Of a stretch of 64,000 bases of DNA, positions 40,672-49,246 are shown in pieces (positions within the stretch are counted from its first letter, which is position 1; each line of letters begins with the position of its first letter). Source of the stretch: Paraflavitalea sp966211765 (GTDB lineage: Bacteria > Bacteroidota > Bacteroidia > Chitinophagales > Chitinophagaceae); NCBI GenBank assembly GCA_966211765.1, contig CBIHOV010000036.1, positions 1 through 64,000 of the forward strand, read 5' to 3'. A program made the position numbers and the translations under genes. The notes under the pieces are model-generated. The model saw nothing but the letters and a program-made list of their open reading frames with translations, was not told where the DNA came from and made no database searches.

Positions 40672-41069
40672 CGGAATTTTCTTTCTGTTTCCTTTATTGG
40701 GAGGTCGTTGATGCTGGCATATCGTTGTTGCATGAGGCCCTCTTCATCAAACTCCCACATTTCATTGCCATAACTCCGGTACCATTGGCCTTCTTTGTCG
40801 TGCCATTCGTATTCAAACCGTACTGCTATGTGGTTCTCATGAAAGCACCAGAGTTCCTTCTTTAGTTTATAGTCCAGTTCTTTCTCCCATTTTCTTCGGA
40901 GAAAAACTTGCACGGCCTCACGGCCTTGCAGGAAATCGGTCCTGTTGCGCCATACCGTATCGGGCGAATAAGCCAGTGATACGCGCTCCGGGTTGCGTGA
41001 ATTCCAGGCGTCCTCTGCCAGTTGTACTTTTTGCAGGGCAGTTTCCCTGGTGAATGGTGGTTTGATCAT
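40668..41069 (-). CDS. DUF1348/NTF2-like protein
   Basis: Start at the ATG at 41069 (133 residues). Typical sequence of the DUF1348 branch of NTF2-like proteins: 'PPFTRETALQKVQLAEDAWNSRNPERVSLAYSPDTVWRNR', then 'FLQGREAVQVFLRRKWEKELDYKLKKELWCFHENHIAVRFEYE', then 'WRSYGNEMWEFDEEGLMQQRYASINDLPI' (the middle of this given approximately). Cytoplasmic, function unknown. Overlaps the AraC gene by 4 bases and is translated just before it. Confidence 0.88.
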   Translation of the reverse strand: MIKPPFTRETALQKVQLAEDAWNSRNPERVSLAYSPDTVWRNRTDFLQGREAVQVFLRRKWEKELDYKLKKELWCFHENHIAVRFEYEWHDKEGQWYRSYGNEMWEFDEEGLMQQRYASINDLPIKETERKFR

Positions 41070-41238
41070 ACTTTGTTTTTTTGTGCGTGGTTGAAATATC
41101 CGGCACAAAGGTGGCTATAAACAGCGTAGGGGGAAATGGCCATCCTTCGCTAAGGGATGGATATTTTTCCCTTCAAGGATCCCATTTTTCCGAACTTAGC
41201 CCTGAAAAAGCTATTTTGACATTAGATACTAATTAACA

Positions 41239-41682
41239 GTGGGTAAAAAGCAGCCAGTAAATACAGATGAACAATATCCGCGTATATTCCTTTACCGGCG
41301 ACTGGTACAGGCCAAACTGTTTATTGATGCCCACTATGCAGAAAAGATCGACCTCAACAATATAGCGGACGAGGTATATTCATCCAAGTTCCATTTCATC
41401 AGGCAGTTCAAAAGCATTTACCACAAAACACCGCACCAGTACCTGATCGCTGTAAGAATGGAGAAAGCGAGGGAGTTGCTGAAGTCAGGCAGGTCTGTAT
41501 CGGAAGTTTGTTATGCCGTAGGCTTTGAAAGCCTGGGCTCTTTCAGCGCCTTGTTCAAACGACTGCATCGGATCACCCCCCTGGATTACCTCAAACAACA
41601 ACAAGCGATCAAAGCACAAATACAGGAATCTCCCTTTAGCTTTATCCCGGCCTGTTTTGCCCACAAAAGTGGCTGGCTGTAA
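41239..41682 (+). CDS. small AraC-type DNA-binding protein without sensor domain
   Basis: Protein of 147 residues read from a GTG start; no ATG precedes the domain. It consists almost only of the AraC double helix-turn-helix: 'AKLFIDAHYAEKIDLNNIADEVYSSKFHFIRQFKSIYHKTPHQYL', then 'KARELLKSGRSVSEVCYAVGFESLGSFSALFKRLHRITPLDYL'. It ends with a tail of about 30 residues. Proteins like this often respond to stress signals without a bound ligand. It is divergent from the DUF1348/AraC operon and 63 bases before a DUF1569 gene. Confidence 0.88.
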   Translation: MGKKQPVNTDEQYPRIFLYRRLVQAKLFIDAHYAEKIDLNNIADEVYSSKFHFIRQFKSIYHKTPHQYLIAVRMEKARELLKSGRSVSEVCYAVGFESLGSFSALFKRLHRITPLDYLKQQQAIKAQIQESPFSFIPACFAHKSGWL

Positions 41683-41745
41683 AAACAGCAATTTTAGAGA
41701 AATAGGTTCCTGCCTGCCGGCCTTTCTTTGTGGCAAAAGGAAAAG

Positions 41746-42189
41746 ATGAAAACAGTATTCGACAAAGCCACCCGGGATTCACTCATCAGCAGGATCCACC
41801 AGGTGAATGAAAACAGCCAGCGCCAATGGGGCAAAATGACGGTGTACCAGATGCTAAAACATTGCAGTATCTGGGAGGCATGGATAATGGAGAGTAAACC
41901 TAACAAGCATTCTTTGGTGGGTATGATCTTTGGGAAAATGGCCTTGAAGAATATGCTGAAGGATGAAAAACCGCTGGCGCGTAATGTACCTACCAGCCGC
42001 GCATTTAAGGTAAAGGGGAGCGGTAATGTAGAAGCGCAAAAAGCGGAATGGATCGCACAGATAGAGCGGTATGCCCATTATGTGAACCGGGGATTTATAC
42101 ACGATTTCTTTGGAAAAATGACCACCGAACAGGTCGGACGCCTGGCTTATAAACATACGGACCACCACCTGCGACAATTCAATTGTTAA
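41746..42189 (+). CDS. DUF1569 (DinB-like fold) protein
   Basis: Start at the ATG at 41746, preceded by AAAAGGAAAAG (147 residues); the open frame reaches to a TTG at 41728. Hallmarks of DUF1569 are 'VNENSQRQWGKMTVYQMLKHCSIWEAWIM' at the N-terminus and 'FGKMTTEQVGRLAYKHTDHHLRQFNC' at the C-terminus. Three His (in 'KHC', 'KHTDHH') stand where the four-helix DinB fold usually binds a metal. Function unknown; many relatives are thiol transferases. It lies 17 bases before the VOC gene. Confidence 0.85.
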   Translation: MKTVFDKATRDSLISRIHQVNENSQRQWGKMTVYQMLKHCSIWEAWIMESKPNKHSLVGMIFGKMALKNMLKDEKPLARNVPTSRAFKVKGSGNVEAQKAEWIAQIERYAHYVNRGFIHDFFGKMTTEQVGRLAYKHTDHHLRQFNC

Positions 42190-42206
42190 ACTAAAAAAGC
42201 AACGAT

Positions 42207-42632
42207 ATGATCACGCGATTCACCCATCTGAGCATCTGGGTACTGGACCAGAACAGCGCCTACGATTTCTATGTCAACAAGCTGGGATTTAAAGTTGTGA
42301 CGGATGTACCGATGCAGCCTGCCAACAATGGCAATCGCTGGCTCACGGTAGCACCACCCGAAATGGAAAACCTGGAGATCAATCTTTCCTTGATCACAGA
42401 AGGCATGTGGTACTCGAAAGAGACTGCTGAAACCCTGCGGGAACTGGTACGGAAAGGTACTTTTGGCGCTGGGGTGCTCACCTGCGACGATATCTATGCC
42501 ACTTATGAGGAACTAAAGGCAAAGGGAGTTCGGTTTACCAAAGCGCCCACCAAAGAATTCTACGGCATTGAAGCCTTTTTCAAAGACGATTCGGGCAACT
42601 GGTTTTCGCTGGCGCAGTTGAATCCTGCCTAG
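42207..42632 (+). CDS. VOC/glyoxalase-family protein
   Basis: Protein of 141 residues with the paired beta-alpha-beta modules of the vicinal oxygen chelate fold: 'FTHLSIWVLDQNSAYDFYVNKLGFKVVTDVPM', then 'RWLTVAPPEMENLEINLSLI', 'TCDDIYATYEELKAKGVRFTKAPTKEFYGIEAFFKDDSGNWFSLAQL'. Possible metal ligands are His in 'THLSI' and Glu in 'GIEAFF'. It may handle a small electrophile or antibiotic, but no substrate can be named. It follows the DUF1569 gene and could be in one transcript with it. Confidence 0.92.
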   Translation: MITRFTHLSIWVLDQNSAYDFYVNKLGFKVVTDVPMQPANNGNRWLTVAPPEMENLEINLSLITEGMWYSKETAETLRELVRKGTFGAGVLTCDDIYATYEELKAKGVRFTKAPTKEFYGIEAFFKDDSGNWFSLAQLNPA

Positions 42633-42733
42633 CGCAGCACAGCAGGGGGCTGGTGCACAGAGGCGCCGGCCTCGTGGATCATGGAAACTTTTTTCAGGAC
42701 CGAATTCCAACCTTTTGCCGTTTGCATACTCTT

Positions 42734-43003
42734 ATGAGTACAAACATGCTTATGAACCGTGTATTGCTTATTTGCCTGCTGGTAGCCCCTTTAATCATAT
42801 GCAGCGCCCTCACGAAACGCCTGAAAGGCGGACCGGTTGTTTTTTCCCGGTTTCCGGTAGAAAGACAGCTGAAAGAAACTGAATTCTTTAAGGTCAGCCA
42901 CCTGACCCCGGATGCTGTTCTTTTGTATAGCGATTCCTTGCTGAGCACTTATTATCCCCTCTCGACATTCATAAAAGTGGCCAATCTCGGGACTGTTCAA
43001 TAA
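42734..43003 (+). CDS. small exported protein of unknown function
   Basis: Start at the ATG at 42734 (89 residues); ATGs at 42746 and 42752 are alternatives. The N-terminus 'NRVLLICLLVAPLIICSALT' is a signal peptide or membrane anchor. The rest (about 60 residues) has no recognisable motif. A perfect-looking terminator at 43056-43090 follows, which supports a real transcript ending there. Confidence 0.5.
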   Translation: MSTNMLMNRVLLICLLVAPLIICSALTKRLKGGPVVFSRFPVERQLKETEFFKVSHLTPDAVLLYSDSLLSTYYPLSTFIKVANLGTVQ

Positions 43004-43055
43004 TACGCCTGGCTATACGTCGCTGCCGGGTGTTACCAACTGACGTTCTTAATAC

Positions 43056-43090
43056 AAAGCCTCTGGGTTGCAGCACCCGGAGGCTTTTGT
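43056..43090 (+). terminator. intrinsic terminator
   Basis: AAAGCCTC with TGGGT (43056-43068) pairs with ACCCG and GAGGCTTT (43075-43087), with one T-G pair, around a 6-base loop. TTTTGT closes it. It follows the small exported protein gene and precedes the glycosyltransferase gene. Confidence 0.75.
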
Positions 43091-43174
43091 ATGATATGGA
43101 GCGGGCGGCTGGCAGTACGGCATCTAACCACCCCTGTTATCTCGTATGTAGAGTAATAATCCAATACCTCAATA

Positions 43175-44248
43175 ATGGCCTTTTATCGAATATCCTTCTG
43201 TACTGTATGCATGAACCGTACACTCCACCTGAAGGAGACGCTACTCCAAAACATCAGGGACAACTTCGATTATCCTAACCTGGAATATGTGCTGTTGAAC
43301 TATGGCTCAAAAGACGACATGCATGCGTGGGTAATGGGCGAAATGGGCCAATACCTGGAATCGGGTCTGCTTAAATACTATAAGGCCGACTTTCCACAGG
43401 TCTTTAAGATGAGCCATGCCAAGAATATGGTCTTTAAGCTGGCGACCGGTGATATTTTATGTGGGTTGGATGCCGACAATTTTACCGGGCCGGCATTTGC
43501 CGCCTATATCAACAAGCTGTTTACAAAAGATAAAAATATCTTCCTGGCGCCACCCTGGGTTGGTCCAGACAGGAAATGGTGGGATGTGCAAGGGCGGCTC
43601 TGCTTGTGGAAAAAGGATTTTTACCGTTTCCGTGGTTATGATGAAGGCATAATAGATTATGGGTACGATGACCAGGACTTTAAATACCGTATGATCGATG
43701 GTGGCCGCCGGAAATGCATTGTAAGGACCGGCCGGTTCCTGCAGGCCATTAAGCATACCGACGAATTGAGGATAGCAGGCGGAATAACCACCAAAATGTT
43801 GGCCAGTGTATTGCTGGCGAACAGATCGGACAGGGAATGGGAGATGCTCTACCTGCGTACAGACAACCAGTTTGAGCGGTTCCGCTTGATGGCCCGTGGT
43901 ATCCGGTTGAATGAAGCCCATCAACCCGGTTGTGAGGAGACGGGGAAACTGGTGTTGAAGCTGTCGGACTATGCCACCGGAAACTATGCCGCCCATGATG
44001 CGGGTATTGCGTGTAGTCAGCAAAATGGCGCCAGGCTGGAACTACTTTTCAGGGAGCATCAACAGGAGCTGGTTTCCCGTTACGGAGTGGTCTATTACCG
44101 CCTGGGGCCGGGAAGACTGCAGGATCAATTGCTGATGGGGCGGGCCTGCTTTATGGGGAAGATGAAACTGCTGGAGAACAAGCAGCGCCGGACAGTGATC
44201 AACCGGGAGGGGTTTGGGCAAGGGGCGGTCACGATGCATTCCAGGTGA
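43175..44248 (+). CDS. glycosyltransferase of the GT2-like/galactosyltransferase type
   Basis: Protein of 357 residues. The N-terminus 'YRISFCTVCMNRTLHLKETLLQNI' and 'NLEYVLLNYGSKDDMHAWV' match the GT-A nucleotide-binding fold. 'FKMSHAKNMVFKLATGDILCGLDADNFTGPAFAAYINKLF' has the DxD motif (Asp-Ala-Asp) for the metal and sugar nucleotide. 'GRLCLWKKDFYRFRGYDEGIIDYGYDDQDFKYRM' is the acceptor part seen in galactosyltransferase C-terminal domains. The tail from about 220 is not recognised. It is cytoplasmic and probably adds a sugar to a cell-surface glycan. The end converges on the topoisomerase gene, 14 bases away. Confidence 0.85.
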   Translation: MAFYRISFCTVCMNRTLHLKETLLQNIRDNFDYPNLEYVLLNYGSKDDMHAWVMGEMGQYLESGLLKYYKADFPQVFKMSHAKNMVFKLATGDILCGLDADNFTGPAFAAYINKLFTKDKNIFLAPPWVGPDRKWWDVQGRLCLWKKDFYRFRGYDEGIIDYGYDDQDFKYRMIDGGRRKCIVRTGRFLQAIKHTDELRIAGGITTKMLASVLLANRSDREWEMLYLRTDNQFERFRLMARGIRLNEAHQPGCEETGKLVLKLSDYATGNYAAHDAGIACSQQNGARLELLFREHQQELVSRYGVVYYRLGPGRLQDQLLMGRACFMGKMKLLENKQRRTVINREGFGQGAVTMHSR

Positions 44249-44262
44249 TCAGGATCACTATT

Positions 44263-46410
44263 TTACTGGTCTATTTCCAGGGCCCAGGCAGCATTTAGTT
44301 TCAGCTTGCCTTCGACTTCGGCACCAGTACCTGCCAGTTTCCATCCCTTCATTTTCCCGGTCCTGCCCTTGGTAAGCAGGTCGGCGATCTGTTTGTCATT
44401 GAGTTTTTTACCAAATGACTCAAAGGGTAATTTGAACCCGCAGACTTTGAAATTGGCGCAACCATACGCTGTATTGCCTTTCTTCAGCAAGTGTGCTTTG
44501 CATTTGGGGCATTGCAACTCTTCGATCACGATTGCCTTCTTAGGTTCTTTGGGCTTCGGTTCTTTTTTGGGTTTATCGGACTGCTCTTTCTCTTTCTCTT
44601 TTTCTTTTGCAGCTGGTTGATCGGGTGCAATGGTGATCACTTTATAATTGGCGGTCTTTACCTCTGTAGTAAGGTCTATGACCATTTGGATCAACTCCTG
44701 TTTGAAGGTTTCCATGGCATACTCGCCTTTTTCGATGAGGCGCAGCTTACGTTCCCATATACCGGTGAGCTCGGGACTTTTGAGTAGTTCGGTCTGAATG
44801 GTGTCTATGAGATCAATGCCGGTCTGTGTAGCAAAAATATTCTTCTTACGTTTCTCGATGTACTTGCGGCGGAAAAGGGTCTCAATGATATTCGCACGGG
44901 TGGAAGGACGGCCAATACCGTTGTCTTTCAGCAATTCGCGCATTTCCTCATCATCCACCTGCTTGCCCGCTGTTTCCATGGCCCGCAGCAAGGTGGCTTC
45001 GGTGAATGCCTTGGGAGGAGTGGTTTTGCCCTGGTGTATCCTTGGGGTATGGGGACCGCTTTCGCCTGCTACAAATACAGGTAGTATCTTTTCTTCTTCT
45101 TCGCCCTCTTTTTTAGCAGTAGCATCGTTGGCATAAACTTCCTTCCAGCCTGGCTCCAGGATCTGCTTACCGGTCACTTTAAATGCTACCTGTCCTACTT
45201 TACCCAGCACAGTGGTATTGGATATTTTACACTCGGGGTAGAAAGCCGCAATGAAACGCCTGGCTACCAGGTCGTACACCCGTTTCTCTTCCGGCCCCAG
45301 GCCAGCAGGATAGACGCCGGTAGGAATGATGGCATGGTGATCGGTAACCTTCTTGTCGTCGAAAACCGTCTTCAGCTTAGGGATCGGATTGGCCAGCACC
45401 GGCGCTGTCAACGCAGCGTAAGGGGTGAGGTCCTGCATGATGCCTGCAATCTGCGGATGCAGGTCTTCGGAGAGGTAAGTGGTATCCACCCTTGGATAGG
45501 TGACCAGTTTTTTCTCGTACAGGTTCTGTATGTATTTCAGGGTGTCATCTGCAGAGTATCCATATTTTTTATTGGCTTCTACCTGTAAGGCGGTGAGGTC
45601 GAACAGGCGTGGATTGCCTTCTTTGCCTTCTTTTTTCTCAAAGGAAGTGATCTCAAATGGATGTTCCTTCAGGTAGGCCAATCCTTTCTCGGCTCTGTCC
45701 AGCACCTTGATACGGTCGATGGTAGCGGTGAATTCGGTATCCCGGTAGATGGTCTTTAATTCCCAGTACTCTTCAGACAAAAATGCATTGATCTCTTTCT
45801 GCCTTGCTACGATCATGGCCAGGGTAGGGGTTTGAACCCTTCCAATGGAGAGGACTGTTTTGCCCTGGGCAAATTTTTTGGTGAATAAACGGGTGGCATT
45901 CATGCCCAGCAGCCAGTCGCCGATGGCCCTGGCGCTGCCTGCTGCGTAAAGATTATCATACTGAGCGGCCTCTTTCAACTTTTGGAAACCCTCGCGGATG
46001 GCCGATTCGGTGAGGGAGGATATCCATAATCTTTTGACAGGAGCTGTGCACTGTGCTTTGAGCAATACCCAACGTTGGATGAGTTCTCCTTCCTGGCCGG
46101 CATCCCCGCAATTGATCACTTCCTCACATGCTTTTACCAGTTGTTCTATGACCTTGAATTGTTTTTGCACGCCGCTGTTGTCGATCAGTTTGATACCAAA
46201 ACTGGCCGGGATCATGGGTAGGTCTTCGAGCCGCCAGTATTTCCATTGATCGGTATAGTCATGGGGTTCCTTCAGGGTACAGAAATGCCCAAAAGTCCAG
46301 GTAACCTGGTAGCCATTGCCTTCGAAGTATCCGTCTTTGCGGTCTTTGGCTCCGATAATAGCTGCTATGTCTCTCGCCACACTAGGCTTTTCAGCAATGC
46401 AAACCTTCAT
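44263..46410 (-). CDS. topB: DNA topoisomerase III (type IA)
   Basis: Protein of 715 residues. Toprim domain at the start ('KVCIAEKPSVARDIAAIIGAK') and 'NCGDAGQEGELIQRWV' (acidic triad region). Active-site Tyr305 in 'KLVTYPRVDTTYLSED'. Then 'SIGRVQTPTLAMIVARQKEI' and 'DNGIGRPSTRANIIETLFRRKYIEKR' (lock and strand-binding motifs). The C-terminus has one zinc ribbon (CPKCKAHLLKKGN, then CANFKVC) preceded by a Lys/Glu-rich linker. It relaxes and decatenates single-stranded-containing DNA in replication and recombination. Plasmid- and element-borne copies of this family are common in Bacteroidota, but no conjugation gene is adjacent, so a chromosomal copy is most likely. Confidence 0.96.
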   Translation of the reverse strand: MKVCIAEKPSVARDIAAIIGAKDRKDGYFEGNGYQVTWTFGHFCTLKEPHDYTDQWKYWRLEDLPMIPASFGIKLIDNSGVQKQFKVIEQLVKACEEVINCGDAGQEGELIQRWVLLKAQCTAPVKRLWISSLTESAIREGFQKLKEAAQYDNLYAAGSARAIGDWLLGMNATRLFTKKFAQGKTVLSIGRVQTPTLAMIVARQKEINAFLSEEYWELKTIYRDTEFTATIDRIKVLDRAEKGLAYLKEHPFEITSFEKKEGKEGNPRLFDLTALQVEANKKYGYSADDTLKYIQNLYEKKLVTYPRVDTTYLSEDLHPQIAGIMQDLTPYAALTAPVLANPIPKLKTVFDDKKVTDHHAIIPTGVYPAGLGPEEKRVYDLVARRFIAAFYPECKISNTTVLGKVGQVAFKVTGKQILEPGWKEVYANDATAKKEGEEEEKILPVFVAGESGPHTPRIHQGKTTPPKAFTEATLLRAMETAGKQVDDEEMRELLKDNGIGRPSTRANIIETLFRRKYIEKRKKNIFATQTGIDLIDTIQTELLKSPELTGIWERKLRLIEKGEYAMETFKQELIQMVIDLTTEVKTANYKVITIAPDQPAAKEKEKEKEQSDKPKKEPKPKEPKKAIVIEELQCPKCKAHLLKKGNTAYGCANFKVCGFKLPFESFGKKLNDKQIADLLTKGRTGKMKGWKLAGTGAEVEGKLKLNAAWALEIDQ

Positions 46411-46510
46411 AGTGATTGAAAAGACCCCAAATGTCGGGATTTTATACGCTCTATTTGGTAATTTTAGGGTAGAAGTTTGAATTACCTAATTGTGTTAAAA
46501 TAAGTTGACT

Positions 46511-46810
46511 ATGAGTAAGAAGGCGAAAAATAAGCCCACAGAACCCGATGAGGACAAGAAATTTCCCCTGCCGGATTATAAGAAGGAGGACGATATCTAT
46601 AACCGGGCAAAAGAGGAGCCATTGGATGAAGAGGGAGTACCTGTAAAAGGGAAGGCGGGCGACCGGCACAAACAGTTGGGCGACGATCTCGATGTGCCAG
46701 GTGCAGAACTGGATGATGAGGATGAGGGTATTGGCGAAGAGGATGAGGAAAACAACTATTATAGTCTGGGTGGAGATAATCACGATGACCTGGAAGAAGA
46801 CCGGGATTAA
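46511..46810 (+). CDS. small very acidic protein of unknown function
   Basis: Protein of 99 residues from the ATG at 46511 (an in-frame TTG lies at 46505). Rich in Asp, Glu and Lys, with no hydrophobic core: 'PDEDKKFPLPDYKKEDDIYNRAKEEPLDEEG', then 'DDEDEGIGEEDEENNYYSLGG'. It is likely disordered. Short sequences of this kind next to housekeeping genes are frequent in the phylum, but no family name is known to me. It is divergent from the topoisomerase gene and 35 bases before the hydrolase gene. Confidence 0.6.
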   Translation: MSKKAKNKPTEPDEDKKFPLPDYKKEDDIYNRAKEEPLDEEGVPVKGKAGDRHKQLGDDLDVPGAELDDEDEGIGEEDEENNYYSLGGDNHDDLEEDRD

Positions 46811-46821
46811 GGTGATTGGCA

Positions 46822-46829
46822 TAATTTTG
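46822..46829 (+). promoter_or_regulatory. candidate minus-7 box before the hydrolase gene
   Basis: TAATTTTG fits TAnnTTTG, 16 bases before the ATG at 46846. No TTG element at the usual distance, so the hydrolase may instead be co-transcribed with the acidic protein gene. Confidence 0.3.
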
Positions 46830-46845
46830 TGCGAAATTATGCACC

Positions 46846-47511
46846 ATGCCTACCAGGTCCATTAAATTCTCTGTTTCTCCTGCCATCGGTAAAGTATCTG
46901 CTATTGTGATGGCGCCTGCTAAGCCAACGGCCATCCTGACGCTTGCGCACGGAGCTGGCGCCAATATGGAGCATCATTTTATGGTGGACCTGGCTACTGC
47001 ATTGTCGAAAGCAGGCATTGCCACTTTTCGGTTCAACTTCCCGTTTACCGAAAACAAAAAAGGAAGACCGGATACACCGGCTGTGGCCCACCAAACCATT
47101 GAAGCGGCTGTCGATAAGGCACAGGCATTATTCCCCTCACTGCCTTTGTTTGTAGCAGGCAAGTCTTTTGGCGGACGTATGTCTTCGCAATGGCTATCCA
47201 CCAGCAAACGCAAAGACGTAAAAGGCATCCTCTTCTACGGGTTTCCGCTGCATCCTGCCGGTAAGCCATCCATTGACCGTGCCGAACACCTGGCGGCTGT
47301 GAAAGTGCCGATGCTTTTTCTACAAGGCTCCAGAGACACGCTGGCTACCTGGGACCTGATTGAACAGGTGTGTAAAACGCTTAAGAAAGCTAAGCTGGTG
47401 AAACTGGAAGGCGCCGACCACTCCTTCAAAGCCGGCAAAACGGATACGATGGCCTTGCTCACGGAGGCCACCCAACAATGGGTGGTATCCGTAGTAAAGA
47501 AAACCAAATGA
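46846..47511 (+). CDS. alpha/beta hydrolase, KANL3/Tex30-like
   Basis: Protein of 221 residues. 'ILTLAHGAGANMEHHFMVDLATALSKAGIATFRFNFPF' gives the oxyanion region, 'LFVAGKSFGGRMSSQWLS' holds the nucleophile Ser, and 'VPMLFLQGSRDTLA' and 'GADHSFKA' carry the acid and His. This order matches the small KANL3/Tex30-like hydrolases of bacteria, whose substrate is unknown. It is cytoplasmic. A terminator starts 21 bases after the stop. Confidence 0.9.
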   Translation: MPTRSIKFSVSPAIGKVSAIVMAPAKPTAILTLAHGAGANMEHHFMVDLATALSKAGIATFRFNFPFTENKKGRPDTPAVAHQTIEAAVDKAQALFPSLPLFVAGKSFGGRMSSQWLSTSKRKDVKGILFYGFPLHPAGKPSIDRAEHLAAVKVPMLFLQGSRDTLATWDLIEQVCKTLKKAKLVKLEGADHSFKAGKTDTMALLTEATQQWVVSVVKKTK

Positions 47512-47531
47512 TATTTTAGCCGGGTATACAG

Positions 47532-47565
47532 GGCAAAATGATGTTCTTTATCATTTTGCCTTTCT
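47532..47565 (+). terminator. intrinsic terminator
   Basis: GGCAAAATGAT (47532-47542) pairs with ATCATTTTGCC (47550-47560) around a 7-base loop and is followed by TTTCT. It closes the hydrolase transcript. Confidence 0.8.
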
Positions 47566-47715
47566 CCATTTTAAACCCATTGATCAATTACTCTTCTTAT
47601 TGGTAGGTTTTCCATTGACCAGTTGCTCATCCAACGCTGCCACTTAATCAGTTTGCCCTTCTCTTTACTACCGTATCACTACCTTAGTGAACCGGTAAGG
47701 CCGGAGAAGTATATT

Positions 47716-49245
47716 ATGAAAAAGAGGATACCAACGATCATCATTATACTGATAAGCATTGTATTTCTTTTCAGTTTTATCATCAGCCAATTCGGGCCTG
47801 CTATTCCAAAAGTTTGGGATATCAAACTGCTGGAATCGATGCATCTCTCTTATGCCGATACTTCCATTAAGCTGGGATTTGTAAGTGAAGAATATTATGA
47901 TCAGGTCCCCGAAAGAATTTCTTATAAAACATATCCTTTCTATATGCCGGGTAGTGAACCGGAAGGATATTATGATTCGTTGGCAAATATTGATCCTGTC
48001 GTAAATTTTAAAGAAGGAGAATTAAAAACCGAGGATGATTGGATCAAAGCAGGTGAGTTGATCTATGACCTGCCGATGAATTTTATACCATTGGACAGTG
48101 CAATGCTATCCCGGTTACCTGCCATGGCAGAAAGATGGCAGGCTACCGGCATTCACCCCAATAAAAAAGGCATTATTCCTTTTGTCGTGATCAGCATCCG
48201 TAAAAAGGGAAAGCCCGAATTGGGTATTGAATCTTGTGGCATGTGCCATACCAAACAAATGCAGGATGACCAATTGTTTAAAGGTGCACAGGGTAATTTT
48301 GTTGCCGACAGGTTTAGAAATATTATAACAACTACCAATTCAAATTGGCAAAACGCTTCTTCCGAAACACGGCTGAACCGGTTCTATGATTTTAATAAAA
48401 GTCTGTACTATACACCATGGGTAAAAAACGAATACCAGGAAAATTATAAAAAAATTAAGGCTGAAGACTTGCTGACTACACATTATGGCTTATTGCCGGG
48501 AGTGCAAACAAGAAACAATGCAAGCTTTGATCATCCTATCAGTATTCCGGACCTCTATAATTTAAAAGAAAGAAAATATCTTGATAAAAGCGGGCATAAC
48601 CTGCAACGTAATATTGAAGACCTCATGCGATATGCCATACTCAACCAGAATATGAATATGAGCAGTTCTTATAATGGATTTGTCCCCGATCCTGTACCTG
48701 ACCATCCGGCTGATTACAAAAGAGGAAAATTCAGCGATGCACAATTGTATGCGCTGGCAAAATTTCTTTATTCTATAAAGACGCCGGAAAATCCTGAAAA
48801 GTTTCCAGTCCAACTATTGGAGAAAGGAAAAGATATTTTTATTCAACAGGGGTGCGTCAGTTGTCATACGCCTCCACTTTATACCAACAATAAGCTGACT
48901 CCTGTGGATGGCTTTGAGCCTCCTGCTGATCATTTTAAAAAGTATGGGATCTTCAATATTTCAATTGGCACTGATCCGGGTCTTAGCTTATATACAAGAA
49001 GAGGTTCCGGATATTACAAGATCCCATCTTTGATTGGTTCATGGAACCGCACTGCCTTTTTGCATGATGGACATTTAGCAACGCTGGAAGACTTGTTTGA
49101 TCCAGCAAGATTTTCGTCGGCATACACGCCTACCTGGTTTAAACCCATTGGTGTGAAGCAAATGGCGGTACCAGGCCATCCGTTCGGGATGGAGCTTACA
49201 AAAGAGGATAAAAAAGCTTTAATCGCATTCATAAAATCTTTGTAG
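47716..49245 (+). CDS. di-haem c-type cytochrome of the peroxidase/MauG-like type
   Basis: Start at the ATG at 47716 (509 residues), which yields an N-terminal membrane anchor or signal ('IPTIIIILISIVFLFSFIISQFG'); the open frame begins at 47623. Two haem c sites: Cys174-Gly-Met-Cys177-His178 and Cys380-Val-Ser-Cys-His. The second half ends with the region common in di-haem peroxidases, 'YKIPSLIGSWNRTAFLHDGHLATLEDLFDP'. The two sites are about 200 residues apart, more than usual, because of a helical insertion. It probably carries out peroxide reduction or another electron transfer in the periplasm. The YceI gene begins one base after its stop. Confidence 0.88.
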   Translation: MKKRIPTIIIILISIVFLFSFIISQFGPAIPKVWDIKLLESMHLSYADTSIKLGFVSEEYYDQVPERISYKTYPFYMPGSEPEGYYDSLANIDPVVNFKEGELKTEDDWIKAGELIYDLPMNFIPLDSAMLSRLPAMAERWQATGIHPNKKGIIPFVVISIRKKGKPELGIESCGMCHTKQMQDDQLFKGAQGNFVADRFRNIITTTNSNWQNASSETRLNRFYDFNKSLYYTPWVKNEYQENYKKIKAEDLLTTHYGLLPGVQTRNNASFDHPISIPDLYNLKERKYLDKSGHNLQRNIEDLMRYAILNQNMNMSSSYNGFVPDPVPDHPADYKRGKFSDAQLYALAKFLYSIKTPENPEKFPVQLLEKGKDIFIQQGCVSCHTPPLYTNNKLTPVDGFEPPADHFKKYGIFNISIGTDPGLSLYTRRGSGYYKIPSLIGSWNRTAFLHDGHLATLEDLFDPARFSSAYTPTWFKPIGVKQMAVPGHPFGMELTKEDKKALIAFIKSL

Positions 49246-49246
49246 T

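Noticed and set aside
44245..44275. Hairpin GTGATC/GATCAC between the glycosyltransferase and topoisomerase genes
   Set aside because: Only six pairs with a two-base loop and a weak T-run; too small to call a terminator.
44263..46410. Topoisomerase III as a sign of an integrated conjugative element
   Set aside because: Such elements often carry topB, but no relaxase, conjugation, integrase or attachment site is visible nearby.
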